Shown here: in pieces, positions 44,459 to 55,679 of the stretch
Position numbering within the stretch: the stretch's first letter is position 1
Layout: each line of letters opens with the position of its first letter
DNA from: CAVSWT01 sp963746735
Lineage (GTDB): Bacteria; Bacteroidota; Ignavibacteria; Ignavibacteriales; Ignavibacteriaceae
Length of the DNA: 64,000 bases
Assembly (NCBI GenBank): GCA_963746735.1
Contig: CAVVCO010000032.1
Location: forward strand, 62,001 to 126,000
Direction of reading: 5' to 3'
Made by a program: the position numbers and the translations under genes
The notes under the pieces: model-generated
Told to the model about the DNA's origin: nothing
Seen by the model: the letters and a program-made list of their open reading frames with translations, nothing else
Database searches by the model: none

Positions 44459-46643
44459 ATGCTATTCAAATAAAAAAAAATTATATATCCAGCTTTATAG
44501 TATTCACGGACTAATTCGTGGGCATGACCTTGAATTAGGAAGGGATGCGGATAACGGCGGGCAAACAAAATATGTATTGGAACTGGCAAAAGCTTTAAGC
44601 GAATACAAGCAAGTTGATAAAGTTGAGCTCGTAACGCGCTATATAAAAGATAAAAATGTTTCCCCGGATTATTCACAGACATTTGAGCAAGTAAACGACA
44701 AGCTTAGTATCGTTAGAATTAGATGCGGTGGAAACAAATACATGCGTAAAGAGCTTTTATGGAATCACCTGGAGGAATTTGTTGACAAAAGTGTTAAGCA
44801 TATAAAATCATTGGGAAGGTTTCCGGATATTATCCACAGCCATTATGCAGATGCCGGTTATGTTTGCAGCGAACTCACAAAATTTTTTGGAATTCCATTC
44901 ATACATACCGGGCATTCTTTGGGCAGAGATAAGCTTCGCAGACTTTTAAATGACGGAGTTCATAAAGAAGATATTGAAAAAAGATATAGAGTTAATCATA
45001 GGATAAAAGTTGAGGAAGAAGTTATTTATTATGCTGATGCTATTATTACCAGCACAAAACAGGAAATTCAAAAACAGTATGGAGATTATGAAAATACTAA
45101 TAAAGATAAATTTATAGTTATCCCTCCCGGCGTTGATTTGGAGAAGTTTTATCCATACAATTCTAAAGAAGGTGCTACTGATGAAGCTGAAAGAATGAAA
45201 GGAATTATTGAAGAAAAGCTTTTAAAGTTCTTTGTTCATTATGATAAACCATTAATTCTTTCCGTGTGCAGGCCCGATAAACGTAAAAATATTTCCGGAC
45301 TGATAACCGCTTATGGTGAAGATAAAGAACTTCAAGAAAAAGCTAACCTGGCAATATTTGCCGGTATAAGAAAAGATATTCAAGAGATGCCCGATAACGA
45401 AAGAGAAGTGTTAACGGAAATGCTTTTGTTGATGGACAAATTTAATCTATATGGAAAGATGGCAATTCCTAAACGTCATGACACAGAACATGAAGTCCCT
45501 CAGCTATATAGAATTGCTGCTGAGACAGGCGGAGTATTCGTTAATGCTGCGTTGGTCGAGCCCTTCGGTTTAACCTTGATTGAAGCCGCCGGCAGCGGAG
45601 TTCCGGTTGTGGCCACAGATGACGGCGGGCCGCAGGATATTTTAACAAATCTTAATCACGGCGTCTTAGTGGATGTTAATGAATCTAAAAATATTGCTGA
45701 AGGCCTGAATAAAATATTAAGCAATAAAAATAATTGGCACAAGTATTCGGAAAATGGAATTAAAAATGTTAAAAAATATTATTCATGGAAAGCGCATACA
45801 AAAACTTATATAGATGAAGTTAATAAACTTTTAAGCAAAGAGTTAAAAAAAGAAATTACTTTTGCACTCATGGGAAAGAAGTTATTTAAAATGGAAAAAA
45901 TGATTGTAAGCGATATTGATCATACTTTGCTTGGCGATGATAACTCGCTAAAAGAGTTTGTCGGATTAATTAAATCATTTCACTCAAAAGTAGGATTTGC
46001 AGTGGCAACCGGCAGAACGGTAGATTCAGCTTTTAAAGTGCTGAAAGAAAATAATGTTCCCATGCCTGATGTTATAATTTCTTCGGTTGGTTCTGAAATT
46101 TATTATAACAATGAAAATAAATTGATTTATTCCAAGGGATGGGATGCGCACATATCTAATCAGTGGAATAAGAAAAAAATAATTGAATTGTTATCTGGGT
46201 TTGATTTTCTTGAATACCAGGAAGAAGAAACTCAAAGAAAATTTAAGGTAAGCTATTATACTTCAGATATAAAAGAAAATCTGGAAAAAGTTAGGGAGAC
46301 ATTAATTAAGAATAAAATTAAAGCAAATATAATTTTTAGTCATGGGCAGTATTTAGACATACTTCCATTTAGAGCATCAAAAGGAAAGGCGATAAGATAC
46401 CTTTCATACAGATGGAATATTCCTTATGAGAATATTTTAGTCGCAGGTGATTCCGGCAATGATGCTGAAATGCTTAAAGGGGAATTGCTCGGAGTAGTAG
46501 TTGCTAATTATAGCAGCGAGCTTGAACAATTAAAAGGAGGGAAAAGAATATATTTTGCAGAAAGAAATTATGCAGGCGGAATAATTGATGGAATGAACTA
46601 TTATAATTTTTTAAAAGACGGAGAGGAGCAAAATTTTGAGTGA
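44459..46643 (+). CDS. Sucrose-phosphate synthase fused to a sucrose-phosphatase-like HAD domain (frame broken near start)
   Basis: The GT-B synthase domain opens IQLYSIHGLIRGHDLELG and ADNGGQTKYVLELAKAL, and its donor site is VEPFGLTLIEAAGSGVP. From about residue 475 a HAD domain follows: MIVSDIDHTLLGDDNS, GRTVDSAFKVL and LVAGDSGNDAEML, as in sucrose-6-phosphate phosphatase. Together these make sucrose from UDP(ADP)-glucose and fructose 6-phosphate, then dephosphorylate it. The continuous frame has only TTG 44577, too far inside. The likely start is ATG 44459, which needs one base removed from the AAA at 44467-44469. A Shine-Dalgarno is not obvious. The stop overlaps the sucrose synthase start by eight bases. 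Confidence 0.87.
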
Positions 46644-49039
46644 TGGAATAGAAAAATTGTTGGAAGATAACAAACAAGGATTATTTAGATTTTTAAATAA
46701 AGTTTTATACAACTCAAATAAATTATATGTAAAAGGAAATTTACTTGAAATTTTAGAAGAGTATAAAGTGAATGTGGAAAATGAGGAGGGCGATAATCAT
46801 GATGCTATAGAAGAAATTTTGCAAAAGACGAATGAAGCTGTATGCAAAGGGAACCTAACTTATTTTGAAATTCGAGATCAAATAGGAAAAGCGCAGCATT
46901 ATTTATTTGGATTAGAGGATTATTATTATGAGAAAATTTCCCGTATCGATTATTTAAAGATTAAAGAAGAATTCGTAAATCCCGGCGGCGGGAATGACAT
47001 ATTAAATCTTAACTTCGAAACTTTTTATGACAAATTTCCAAGTGTAAGAGAACCAAAAAATATAGGTAAGGGAGTTGAATTTTTAAATCGTTATTTATCG
47101 AGTAAGATGTTTACAGAGCCGGATAAGCTAAGCAAAGCACTATTTGATTTTCTTTTCGTCCATAAATATAAAAATCAACAATTAATATTGAATGACCGTG
47201 TAAAAAATTCCGGTGATTTAAGTTCTAAAATTGATAAAGCCTTAAATTTTTTGCGGAAGGAAGATGAAGACTCTCCATATTCAAATTTTAAACATAAACT
47301 TCAGGAGCTTGGCTTTGAACCAGGACTAGGAAACAATGCAGGCGCTATTATCGAAAGTCTAGAACAATTAGATAGACTTCTTCATTCTCCTGATCATCAA
47401 GCACTAACTGATTTCCTTTCAAAGATTCCGATGATATTTAATATCGCGATCATTTCTCCACATGGCTATTTCGGACAAGAAGGCGTGCTTGGAATGCCTG
47501 ACACCGGCGGGCAGGTGGTATATATTCTGGATCAGGTTAAAGCACTGGAAAAAGAAATGACGAAATCTCTTAGGGATTCCGGCCTTGAAGCAAAACCTAA
47601 AATAATTATACTCACAAGATTAATTCCTAATGCTGGAGACACAAAGTGTAATCAACGATTGGAAAAAGTACACGAGACTAAGAATACCTGGATACTCCGC
47701 GTTCCGTTTAGAGATTTCAATAAGAATGTGACGGATAACTGGATTTCAAGATTTGAAATCTGGCCATATTTAGAATCATTTTCTGAAGATGCTCATAAAG
47801 AACTACGGGTTGAATTTGGAGACCGCCCGGATTTTATAATTGGTAATTATTCAGATGGCAATATGGTTGCATATATGCTGGCAAGAAAGTTTGGAGTTAC
47901 ACAATGCAACATTGCACACGCACTTGAAAAGAGTAAATATCTATACAGCGCGCTGTATTGGAAAAGCATGGACGATCATTATCATTTTTCAACTCAATTT
48001 ACTGCAGATTTAATTGCAATGAACACGGCGAACTTTATAATTACTTCTTCTTACCAGGAAATTGCCGGAACGGAAGAAAGCATGGGGCAATACGAATCAT
48101 ATATCAATTTTACAATGCCCGAACTTTTTCGCGTAACAGGGGGAATAAATTTATTTCATCCGAAATTTAATATTGTTCCGCCTGGTGTTAACACAAAAAT
48201 TTATTTTCCATACAGTAACCAGAAAAAAAGAAATAAAGAAATAACGGAAGAACTTGAAGAGTTAATTTTTAACAATGCGGATGATCCGGATGTTTATGGT
48301 GAATTAGAAAATCCCGATCTAGTTCCTATCTTTTCATTGGCAAGACTTGATAAAATCAAAAATCTTACTTCGCTTGCAGAGTGGTTTGGAAATTCTGATG
48401 AGTTAAAAGAAAAAGCGAATCTTATTATTGTTGCAGGAAAAGTTGATGCAAATAAAACCAGTGATGGTGAAGAAAAAGAACAAATTTATTTAATGCATGA
48501 TATCATCAATAAATATAATCTTCACAATAAAATTAAATGGATTGGTAAGCTATTCAGGAAAGACCAAACCGGTGAAGTTTATAGAACAATTGCCGATCGT
48601 AAAGGGATATTTGTTCAACCGGCTTTATTTGAAGGATTTGGTTTAACAGTTCTTGAAGCTATGCGAAGCGGCTTGCCGGTGTTTGCTACTTACTACGGTG
48701 GTCCTATGGAAATAATTGAAGATGGTAAATCCGGTTTTCATATTGACCCTATCAATGAGAAAGAGACTACCGAAAAAATTCTTGAGTTCTATAAAAAGAT
48801 GTGAAAAAGATGATTCTTATTGGGGAAAGATTTCCGAGAGAGCGATTAAGCGTGTTGATACTGCATATAACTGGGAACTATATGCAAATAAGCTGTTGTC
48901 ATTAGCAAAGATTTACGGTTTTTGGAAATTCACTACAAATATAGATATGGAAGAGATGAACGCTTACCTGGATGTGCTTTACCATTTGCTTTATAAACCC
49001 GGAGCTAATAAGATTTTAGAAAACCATATGAATAGGTAA
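46636..49039 (+). CDS. Sucrose synthase (frame broken once)
   Basis: A GT-B enzyme that reversibly splits sucrose with a nucleoside diphosphate into fructose and NDP-glucose. The N-terminal ~270 residues form the SUS-specific regulatory region. The catalytic part has MPDTGGQVVYILDQVKAL, FIITSSYQEIAGTEESMGQY and FEGFGLTVLEAMRSGLPVFA. The start is TTG 46636 preceded by GGAGAGGAG. The frame stops at 48804 after FYKKM, but the +1 frame continues EKDDSYWGKISERAIKRVDT to 49039, supplying the usual C-terminus; one extra base near 48797-48801 explains it. Full length would be about 800 residues, the normal size. It lies with SPS and a fructokinase-like gene. Confidence 0.9.
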
Positions 49040-49060
49040 GTATTATTTTTCATACATAAT

Positions 49061-49176
49061 AACCTTCAAGGTTTTTCATATTTAAAACGTAATTGTATAA
49101 AAGTGACTATTAATAATTAGATTATGTAGAAGTGATTAACCTTGAAGGTTTGGATAGAAAGAAACCTCGAAGGTTT
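49061..49176. repeat. Cluster of three AACCTTSAAGGTT palindromes
   Basis: Three near-identical short palindromes in 116 bp: AACCTTCAAGGTTT at 49061-49074, AACCTTGAAGGTTT at 49138-49151 and AAACCTCGAAGGTTT at 49162-49176. They fill the gap between sucrose synthase and the symporter, an arrangement like small REP/MITE-type clusters. Confidence 0.75.
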
Positions 49177-49323
49177 GAATATTCGTGTATCGAGCATGCA
49201 AAATCAAGCATCCATTTATTCCTTTCCTTAATAAATAATTACTTCCTCTCATAAAATCTAAAATTTTACTAAATTAAGCATTAACTTTTTAATACATTTC
49301 TTCCACTATTGTGCGAGGTCAAC

Positions 49324-51072
49324 TTGGCGCTCATTGATTATCTAATTATAGTAGCATACTTTGTCTTTTCCATAGGTATTGCATTATACTATTCCAAACG
49401 TGCGGGCAAAAGTACAGACGAATTTTTTCTTTCCGGAAGAAATCTTCCCTGGTATCTTGCCGGACTCTCAATGGTTGCAACTACATTCGCTGCAGATACT
49501 CCTCTTGCCGTTACAGAACTTGTAGCTAAAAACGGTGTTGCAGGCAACTGGGTTTGGTGGAACTTTGCATTCGGAGGTTTGCTTACCGTGTTTTTCTTTG
49601 CCAAACTTTGGAGAAGAGCGGGAATTATGACGGAAGTTGAATTTGCAGAAATTAGATATTCAGGTAAACCGGCAAGATTTTTAAGAGGCTTTAGAGCTAT
49701 TTACCTCGGCTTTTTTATGAACCTGATTATTATGGGCTGGGTTAATAAAGCAATGATTTCCATATTGGTTGGAATGTTTAATATTCCCGAATCTCAAGTA
49801 TTATACTATGTGTTTGCATGTATGCTGCTTGTAGCATTTTATTCTGCTCTTTCAGGGTTGTGGGGAGTTGTAGTTACAGATGCATTTCAATTTGTTTTAG
49901 CAATGACCGGAACAATTATTCTTGCAGTGCTTGTTGTTAATTCTTCACAAGTTGGTGGAATAACAGGTATGCAGGAAAAGCTTCCTAAATTTGTTTTTGA
50001 TTTCTTCCCCAAAATTTCTGATGCAGGTTCTGTGGCTGGAGCATTTGCTTTAAGTGTTGCTTCATTTCTTGCTTATGTTGGAATAATTTGGTGGGCATCA
50101 TGGTATCCGGGAGCTGAACCGGGCGGCGGCGGTTATGTTGCTCAAAGAATGATGTCTGCTAAAGATGAAAAGCATTCCTTATTTGCTACTTTATTTTTTC
50201 AAATTATGCATTATGCAATTAGGCCCTGGCCCTGGGTGCTGGTTGGAATTTCTTCATTAATAATTTATCCTCATTTAGGTGCTGACGAAAAAGGAATGGG
50301 TTACATTTATGCAATGAATGATTTTCTTCCAATCGGCCTAAAAGGTTTATTGGTAGCTGCATTCTTTGCTGCATACATGAGCACTATAGCTACTCAGCTT
50401 AACTGGGGATCATCGTATCTTATGAATGACTTTTATAGAAGGTTTGTGAAGCCAAATGAAAAAGAAAAACATTATGTTTTGACCTCAAGAGTTATAACTA
50501 TGATATTAATGTTTATCTCGGTAATTGTAACTTTATTTATCACTCGTATCTCTGGTGCATGGGAATTTATAATGGAAGCTGGTGCCGGCGTTGGACTTGT
50601 ATTAATATTAAGGTGGTTCTGGTGGAGGATAAATGCCTGGTCGGAAATCTCAGCAATGATAACTCCTTTTGTGGTACTTCCATTTTTGAAATATTTTGGA
50701 ATAGCTTTTCCAACAACTTTGTTTTATTTGGTATCAATAACAACTGTTGTTTGGGTAACGGTTACGTTATTAACAAAACCGACAGACGAAGATGTTTTAT
50801 TTTCATTCTATAAAAAAATTCATCCGGGCGGAGTTTTATGGAAGAAGATTTCATCAAAAATGCCTGAGGTTCAAAGTGATACCGGATTTTTCAGAATGTT
50901 TTTAAACTGGATTTTCGGGGTTGCTTTAGTTTATTCAATGCTGATGGGAATCGGAAGTGTAATTTTCAGCGATTATAAATCAGCTATAATATGTTTGGTT
51001 ATTGCAGTGATATCTGTAATAATTATTTATAAAAATCTATCCGAGCTTGGCTGGAAGACAGTAATTAAATAA
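49324..51072 (+). CDS. Sodium:solute symporter (SSS family)
   Basis: A 582-residue inner-membrane symporter with 13-14 hydrophobic helices. The SSS signature is FAIRY-like: YYSKRAGKSTDEFFLSGRNL then WYLAGLSMVATTFAADTPLA, with the sodium-site helix 1. I chose TTG 49324 because GAGG lies six bases upstream and the protein then begins at the first helix (ALIDYLIIVAYF); TTG 49309 gives five more residues. The C-terminal extension (about 60 residues) carries two further helices. Context with sucrose enzymes suggests sugar or a related organic solute, but SSS substrates vary too widely to be sure. Confidence 0.9.
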   Translation: MALIDYLIIVAYFVFSIGIALYYSKRAGKSTDEFFLSGRNLPWYLAGLSMVATTFAADTPLAVTELVAKNGVAGNWVWWNFAFGGLLTVFFFAKLWRRAGIMTEVEFAEIRYSGKPARFLRGFRAIYLGFFMNLIIMGWVNKAMISILVGMFNIPESQVLYYVFACMLLVAFYSALSGLWGVVVTDAFQFVLAMTGTIILAVLVVNSSQVGGITGMQEKLPKFVFDFFPKISDAGSVAGAFALSVASFLAYVGIIWWASWYPGAEPGGGGYVAQRMMSAKDEKHSLFATLFFQIMHYAIRPWPWVLVGISSLIIYPHLGADEKGMGYIYAMNDFLPIGLKGLLVAAFFAAYMSTIATQLNWGSSYLMNDFYRRFVKPNEKEKHYVLTSRVITMILMFISVIVTLFITRISGAWEFIMEAGAGVGLVLILRWFWWRINAWSEISAMITPFVVLPFLKYFGIAFPTTLFYLVSITTVVWVTVTLLTKPTDEDVLFSFYKKIHPGGVLWKKISSKMPEVQSDTGFFRMFLNWIFGVALVYSMLMGIGSVIFSDYKSAIICLVIAVISVIIIYKNLSELGWKTVIK

Positions 51073-51077
51073 CTGTA

Positions 51078-51944
51078 ATGGAATCAAATAATACTCTCGG
51101 AAATATTAAAGTTATTTTTTTTGATTTAGACGGAACCCTTTTATCTAATGAAGGAGAAATCGGCAAAGAGACTAAAGAGCTTGTATATGAATTAAAAAAA
51201 TATGATGTTCATTTTACTTTTGCCAGCGGAAGGCTTCATTCGGCATTAACTAGATATGCTGAAGAGCTTGAAATTGATACACCGCTGGTTTCGCTTGATG
51301 GATGCATGATAAAAAGCTATCCCGAAGGAACAGTGATTTTTGAATCTTTTATAAAAGAAAAGTATGTAAAAAAAGCATTAAATTTTGCTAATGATTTTTT
51401 GCTTCATGTTGCATTGTGCCATGCTGATGCTATTTATTATACCGAAAATAATTCTGTTATCCCTGTAGTTATGGATAAGTTCGGGGCAAAATATGAAGAA
51501 GTTAAATCTTACGACGAATATACAAATCAGACTCTGGAAGTTGTATTTGCCGGAGACAATAAAGATTCAATTAGATATATAAAAGATGAAATGAATTTCC
51601 CAAATACTATCGGAATTTCTGCATCATATTTTAAATCTAATTCATATGAAGGAGTTTATTATCTTCACATCAGGAAAAAAAATATTTCAAAAGGAAAAGG
51701 AGCATTAAGGCTTCTTAAATACTTGAAAGTAAAAGAAGAGAACAGTGCAGTAATTGGCGATTGGTATAACGATATAAGTTTATTCAGCACCCGTGCTGTA
51801 AAGGTTGCTCTTGCTAATGCTGTGCCTGAGATTAAAAGTCTTGCTAACATTATAACTAAGCGTACAAACAACGAAGATGGAACAGCAGAATTTCTGGAAA
51901 TGGTTTTAAAGGCAAAAAAGGATGAACATGCCGAAAAAAGATAA
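51078..51944 (+). CDS. HAD-family hydrolase, Cof/type IIB
   Basis: A 288-residue phosphatase. Motif I is VIFFDLDGTLLSNEG (nucleophile Asp), motif II TFASGRLHSAL, motif III Lys in ISKGKGALRLLKYL, and motif IV VIGDWYNDISLFS. The cap is the IIB type. Such enzymes act on sugar phosphates, flavin or nucleotide phosphates. It follows the symporter by five bases and precedes the HD gene with a 23-bp overlap, so it is part of that transcript. A second sugar-phosphatase in the sucrose module is possible but unproven. Confidence 0.88.
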   Translation: MESNNTLGNIKVIFFDLDGTLLSNEGEIGKETKELVYELKKYDVHFTFASGRLHSALTRYAEELEIDTPLVSLDGCMIKSYPEGTVIFESFIKEKYVKKALNFANDFLLHVALCHADAIYYTENNSVIPVVMDKFGAKYEEVKSYDEYTNQTLEVVFAGDNKDSIRYIKDEMNFPNTIGISASYFKSNSYEGVYYLHIRKKNISKGKGALRLLKYLKVKEENSAVIGDWYNDISLFSTRAVKVALANAVPEIKSLANIITKRTNNEDGTAEFLEMVLKAKKDEHAEKR

Positions 51945-54135
51945 AGTAAATTTTAAAACCAGTGAGAGAGTCCGTTTCACAATAGCAATCGTAACTGTGC
52001 TGTTGATTGTCTTGATGTTTCCCAAAGGTGAGTCAATTGAATCGGAAGTGAATGTCGGTTCAATCTGGATACACGATGATTTAATCGCTTCATTTACTTT
52101 CCCAATTTTAAAAGACCCCATAGTTTATAAAGCCGAAATTAAAGATGCCGAAGCAAGTGTTTTTCCGGTTTTTATAAATGCAAATAAAAATGGGAATGAT
52201 ATAGATTCTGTAAACAAGTACAATTCATTTTTATTGAAATCCATCGACAGTTCTATAGTTGAAACAAATAGGCAGGAAACAAATCCGTCTTTCCTTTCTT
52301 CACAGTCATTCACGGTTCTAAAAAATTTAAGACTTCAGGAGAAAAATTTAATTTCTACAAATGGTTTTAGCTTAAATAAATTTTTTACTTTATCTAAAAA
52401 TATTTTAAACAATATTTATTCAAACAAGATCGTTTCACTTCCAGCAAATATTAAACTTAGAGATAGTATTGCTGTAAGGGAAGGTAATGTTGAAGAAATT
52501 GAACCCCTAAGAAAATTTCAATCTGAAGCAGAGGCTAAATCGAATGCTAATGATTTAATTAAAAGCTTTAATTACCCAAGTAATATTGAGTCAGCCTTAA
52601 TTGAATATGTTGACCATTTTATTTTTCCAACTTTGGTATATAGCAAAACACTTACCGATGAGCTAATCCAGCAGTCAAAAAATAATGTTTCAAAAACCAG
52701 CGGCATTGTTAATGAGAATGAAAGAATTGTTGGGAAACATGATAGAATAACAAAAGAAATTAAGCTTAAAATAGATTCTTACAAAGCAGCCAAGGGCGAG
52801 AAGATTGGTGCAGTTGAAATGTATCTTCAGCTGGTTGGAAAGTTTCTACATATTTCATTTTTGCTTTCCCTGTTAATTATTTACGTATTCTTATTTAGGA
52901 AGAAAATATTTTACGATAATCAAAAAATAATTTTGATTGCAATTATAATATTATTCTTTTCGTTCATAACATATTTAGTAAATCAATTAGTTGCTTCCAC
53001 ACCTGTTTATCTTTTGATTTTCATTCCTGCGGCTTCAATGCTGCTTACTATTACATTTGATTCGCGGCTAGGATTTTATTCCACTGTAATCATTTCCTTA
53101 ATTGCCGGAGCTTTGCGCGGTAATGATTATACTTTTTCCGTTTTGAATATACTGGCTGGTGTTCTTGCGGTTTATTCAGTTAGAGATATTAAAAACAGGT
53201 CTCAAATATTCAGGTCGTTTTTATTTATTCTAATCGGATATACTGCGGGCATTGCTGCATTTGGGTTCGAGAGATTTGCAGAAGTTAATAAACTTTTAAT
53301 TGAATTTGCCTTTATATCTTCCAACGCTTTGATAAGCCCTGTGTTAACTTACGGCTTGTTAATTTTCTTCGAGAAATTTTTTAAGATAACAACTGATTTA
53401 ACCCTTCTGGAGCTTTCAAATTTTGATGCGCCTTTATTGAAAGAGCTTTCAAGAAAAGCGCCAGGTACATTTAATCATTCAATGACTATGGGTACACTTG
53501 CGGAAACTGCAGCGGAAAAAATAAATGCAAACCCACTGCTTGCCAGGGTTGGGGCATATTATCATGACATCGGGAAAACAATTTCTCCTCAAAATTTTGT
53601 TGAGAATCAGTTGAATAACCAAAACGTTCATGAAGCCTTAACACCAGAGGAAAGCGTTAGCATTATTGTTAAGCATGTTAAAGAGGGAATAGAACTTGCT
53701 GAAGCAAATGACCTTCCGCAGGAAATAATTGATTTTATACCGGCTCATCACGGAACGATGACAATGTCTTTCTTTTATGAAAAAGCAGTAAAATTATATG
53801 GAGAGGAAAAAGTAAATATTGAAGATTATAAGTATCCAGGCCCCAAACCGCAGACAAAAGAAACAGCAATTATAATGCTTGCAGATGGGTGCGAATCCGC
53901 CGTCCGTTCCATTGAAAAGCCTGATGCTGTAAAAGTTGAAAACATAATCGACAATATTATTACTTCGCGAATTGACGACGGGCAGTTGGATGAATCTCCA
54001 ATAACTTTCAGCGATGTAAGTAAAATTAAAGAAGCATTTATCAGTATTCTGCTTGGACAGCATCACCGAAGAATCAGGTACCCGAAACAAGATGAAGTGG
54101 AAAAGGGAGTTGAAGAGAAAAAAGAAAAAGCATGA
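51922..54135 (+). CDS. PgpH-like 7TM-HD phosphohydrolase
   Basis: A 737-residue membrane protein. A first helix (about 18-34) is followed by a 240-residue extracytoplasmic domain (7TMR-HDED), then seven membrane helices (about 305-490) and a cytoplasmic HD domain. Metal motif: TFNHSMTMGTLAETAAEK, VGAYYHDIGKT, then PAHHGTMTMSFFY. PgpH in Firmicutes hydrolyses the second messenger cyclic di-AMP; homologues in Bacteroidetes are believed to do the same. The ATG at 51922 overlaps the HAD gene, and a second ATG lies two codons on. It overlaps the Xer gene by four bases. Confidence 0.92.
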   Translation: MNMPKKDKVNFKTSERVRFTIAIVTVLLIVLMFPKGESIESEVNVGSIWIHDDLIASFTFPILKDPIVYKAEIKDAEASVFPVFINANKNGNDIDSVNKYNSFLLKSIDSSIVETNRQETNPSFLSSQSFTVLKNLRLQEKNLISTNGFSLNKFFTLSKNILNNIYSNKIVSLPANIKLRDSIAVREGNVEEIEPLRKFQSEAEAKSNANDLIKSFNYPSNIESALIEYVDHFIFPTLVYSKTLTDELIQQSKNNVSKTSGIVNENERIVGKHDRITKEIKLKIDSYKAAKGEKIGAVEMYLQLVGKFLHISFLLSLLIIYVFLFRKKIFYDNQKIILIAIIILFFSFITYLVNQLVASTPVYLLIFIPAASMLLTITFDSRLGFYSTVIISLIAGALRGNDYTFSVLNILAGVLAVYSVRDIKNRSQIFRSFLFILIGYTAGIAAFGFERFAEVNKLLIEFAFISSNALISPVLTYGLLIFFEKFFKITTDLTLLELSNFDAPLLKELSRKAPGTFNHSMTMGTLAETAAEKINANPLLARVGAYYHDIGKTISPQNFVENQLNNQNVHEALTPEESVSIIVKHVKEGIELAEANDLPQEIIDFIPAHHGTMTMSFFYEKAVKLYGEEKVNIEDYKYPGPKPQTKETAIIMLADGCESAVRSIEKPDAVKVENIIDNIITSRIDDGQLDESPITFSDVSKIKEAFISILLGQHHRRIRYPKQDEVEKGVEEKKEKA

Positions 54136-55022
54136 ATATTTTTTTAAAAGAATATCTTTCGGTTTTAAGTCTTGAAAAAAATTTATCCGGAAATACAGTC
54201 AGCTCATATAAGAATGACATTTCATCTTTCATAAATTTTGCAAGTGAAAAAAATATTAGTGACCCTTCGCAAATAACTTACCTTGATTTAGTTGATTTTT
54301 TCAAAGAGTTAAACAAATTAGGTTTGTCAAAAACTTCTGCTGCAAGATATTATTCTTCGCTTAAAGGATTTTTCAAATATCTTTTTCAAAACAATTACAT
54401 TAAAACAAATCCTGTCGAAAAAGTAGAAACGCCTAAGTTGTCGAAGAATCTTCCCAATGTGCTTTCATTTAATGAAATTGAAAAAATCTTAAACCAGCCT
54501 AATACAAAAGACAAATTTGGATTACGTGATAAAGCGATTCTTGAATTGTTTTATGCTTGCGGAGTAAGAATATCAGAATTATTAAATCTTAAAATTTCAG
54601 ATCTTTTTTTTAGTGAAGAAATGATTCGTGTGCTAGGCAAAGGCTCTAAAGAAAGATTAATTCCGATTGGTGAAAGTGCCGTCAACTGGATTACAAAATA
54701 TTTACAAAACTCCAGGCCTTTACTTATGAAAAAATTGAAAAGTGAAAATTATGTTTTCTTAAATACACGAGGAACAAAATTATCACGCATGGGTGTTTGG
54801 AAAATAGTTGACAGGTATGTGCATGAAGCCGGAATAAAAAAGGAAGTTCATCCGCATACTTTCAGGCATTCATTTGCAACCCATTTGCTTGAAGGCGGTG
54901 CAGACCTAAGAGCAGTTCAAGAAATGCTCGGCCACTCCGATATTTCAACCACACAAATTTACACTCACATTGACCGTGAATACATTAAACAGGTTCATAA
55001 AGATTATCATCCCAGAGGATAA
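54132..55022 (+). CDS. Tyrosine recombinase XerC/XerD
   Basis: A 296-residue site-specific recombinase that resolves chromosome dimers at dif. The SAM-like N-terminal domain (LKEYLSVLSLEKNLSGNTVS) is followed by the catalytic domain with the R-K-H-R-H-Y set: ACGVRISELLNLK, GKGSKERLIPIG, HPHTFRHSFATHLLEGG, LGHSDISTTQIYTHID. It is closest to the XerD/single-Xer type. No integrase-specific features or att sites are visible, so I read it as housekeeping. It overlaps the HD gene and is followed six bases later by a site-2 protease gene. Confidence 0.92.
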   Translation: MNIFLKEYLSVLSLEKNLSGNTVSSYKNDISSFINFASEKNISDPSQITYLDLVDFFKELNKLGLSKTSAARYYSSLKGFFKYLFQNNYIKTNPVEKVETPKLSKNLPNVLSFNEIEKILNQPNTKDKFGLRDKAILELFYACGVRISELLNLKISDLFFSEEMIRVLGKGSKERLIPIGESAVNWITKYLQNSRPLLMKKLKSENYVFLNTRGTKLSRMGVWKIVDRYVHEAGIKKEVHPHTFRHSFATHLLEGGADLRAVQEMLGHSDISTTQIYTHIDREYIKQVHKDYHPRG

Positions 55023-55028
55023 AATATA

Positions 55029-55679
55029 ATGCAAGTAAGCGATAGACTAATTTCTTTCCTAACATTTTTGCCGATGTTTTTTATTTCCATAACAATTCAT
55101 GAATTTGCTCATGCTTTTTTAGCTTCAAAGCTTGGAGACGATACAGCAAAAAATCTTGGAAGATTAACTCTTAATCCATTTAAGCACGCCGACTTAGTTG
55201 GCACTTTAATAATGCCCATTGCTTCATTTGCTTCCGGGATTGCATTAATTGGCTGGGCAAAACCGGTTCCAATTGACAGAAGAAATTTTAAAAATCAATT
55301 AAAGGACGATGCGGTTGTTTCATTTGCCGGGCCGTTATCAAATCTACTGCTTGCTTTTATTTTTTTTATTGCATTTGTAATCACAGTCAATATGCATATA
55401 ACCAATCAGCAGTACATTGTTAATATTTTTTGGTATGGAGTATTTTTTAATATTTTTTTATTCGCATTTAACCTGCTGCCGATTCCTCCGTTAGACGGCT
55501 CACATATTTTGTATGACGTTTTTCCAAATAATATCACAGCGAAAATCTTAAACTTGGGTTTTTACGGGACATTCATTTTGCTGGTATTCATTTATAGTCC
55601 GCTGTGGGGATTTTTTATTAAATTGGTTAATTTCATTTTAAGTTTATTTTTAAAGCTTGAAGGAATTATTAATGCCTAA
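55029..55679 (+). CDS. Site-2 protease family (M50) membrane metalloprotease
   Basis: A 216-residue integral membrane protein with five or six helices. The zinc motif HEFAH is at residues 24-28 within the first helices, and the third ligand region is NLLPIPPLDGSHI at about residue 150. It belongs to the short M50 group without PDZ domain. Site-2 proteases cut transmembrane segments of regulators or signal peptides; target unknown. The lipoprotein gene starts inside its last codons (ATG 55672). Confidence 0.92.
   Translation: MQVSDRLISFLTFLPMFFISITIHEFAHAFLASKLGDDTAKNLGRLTLNPFKHADLVGTLIMPIASFASGIALIGWAKPVPIDRRNFKNQLKDDAVVSFAGPLSNLLLAFIFFIAFVITVNMHITNQQYIVNIFWYGVFFNIFLFAFNLLPIPPLDGSHILYDVFPNNITAKILNLGFYGTFILLVFIYSPLWGFFIKLVNFILSLFLKLEGIINA

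Noticed and set aside
54132..55022. Integrase of a mobile island
   Set aside because: The sequence is a standard Xer type embedded in an overlapping housekeeping operon, with no att repeats or cargo genes beside it.
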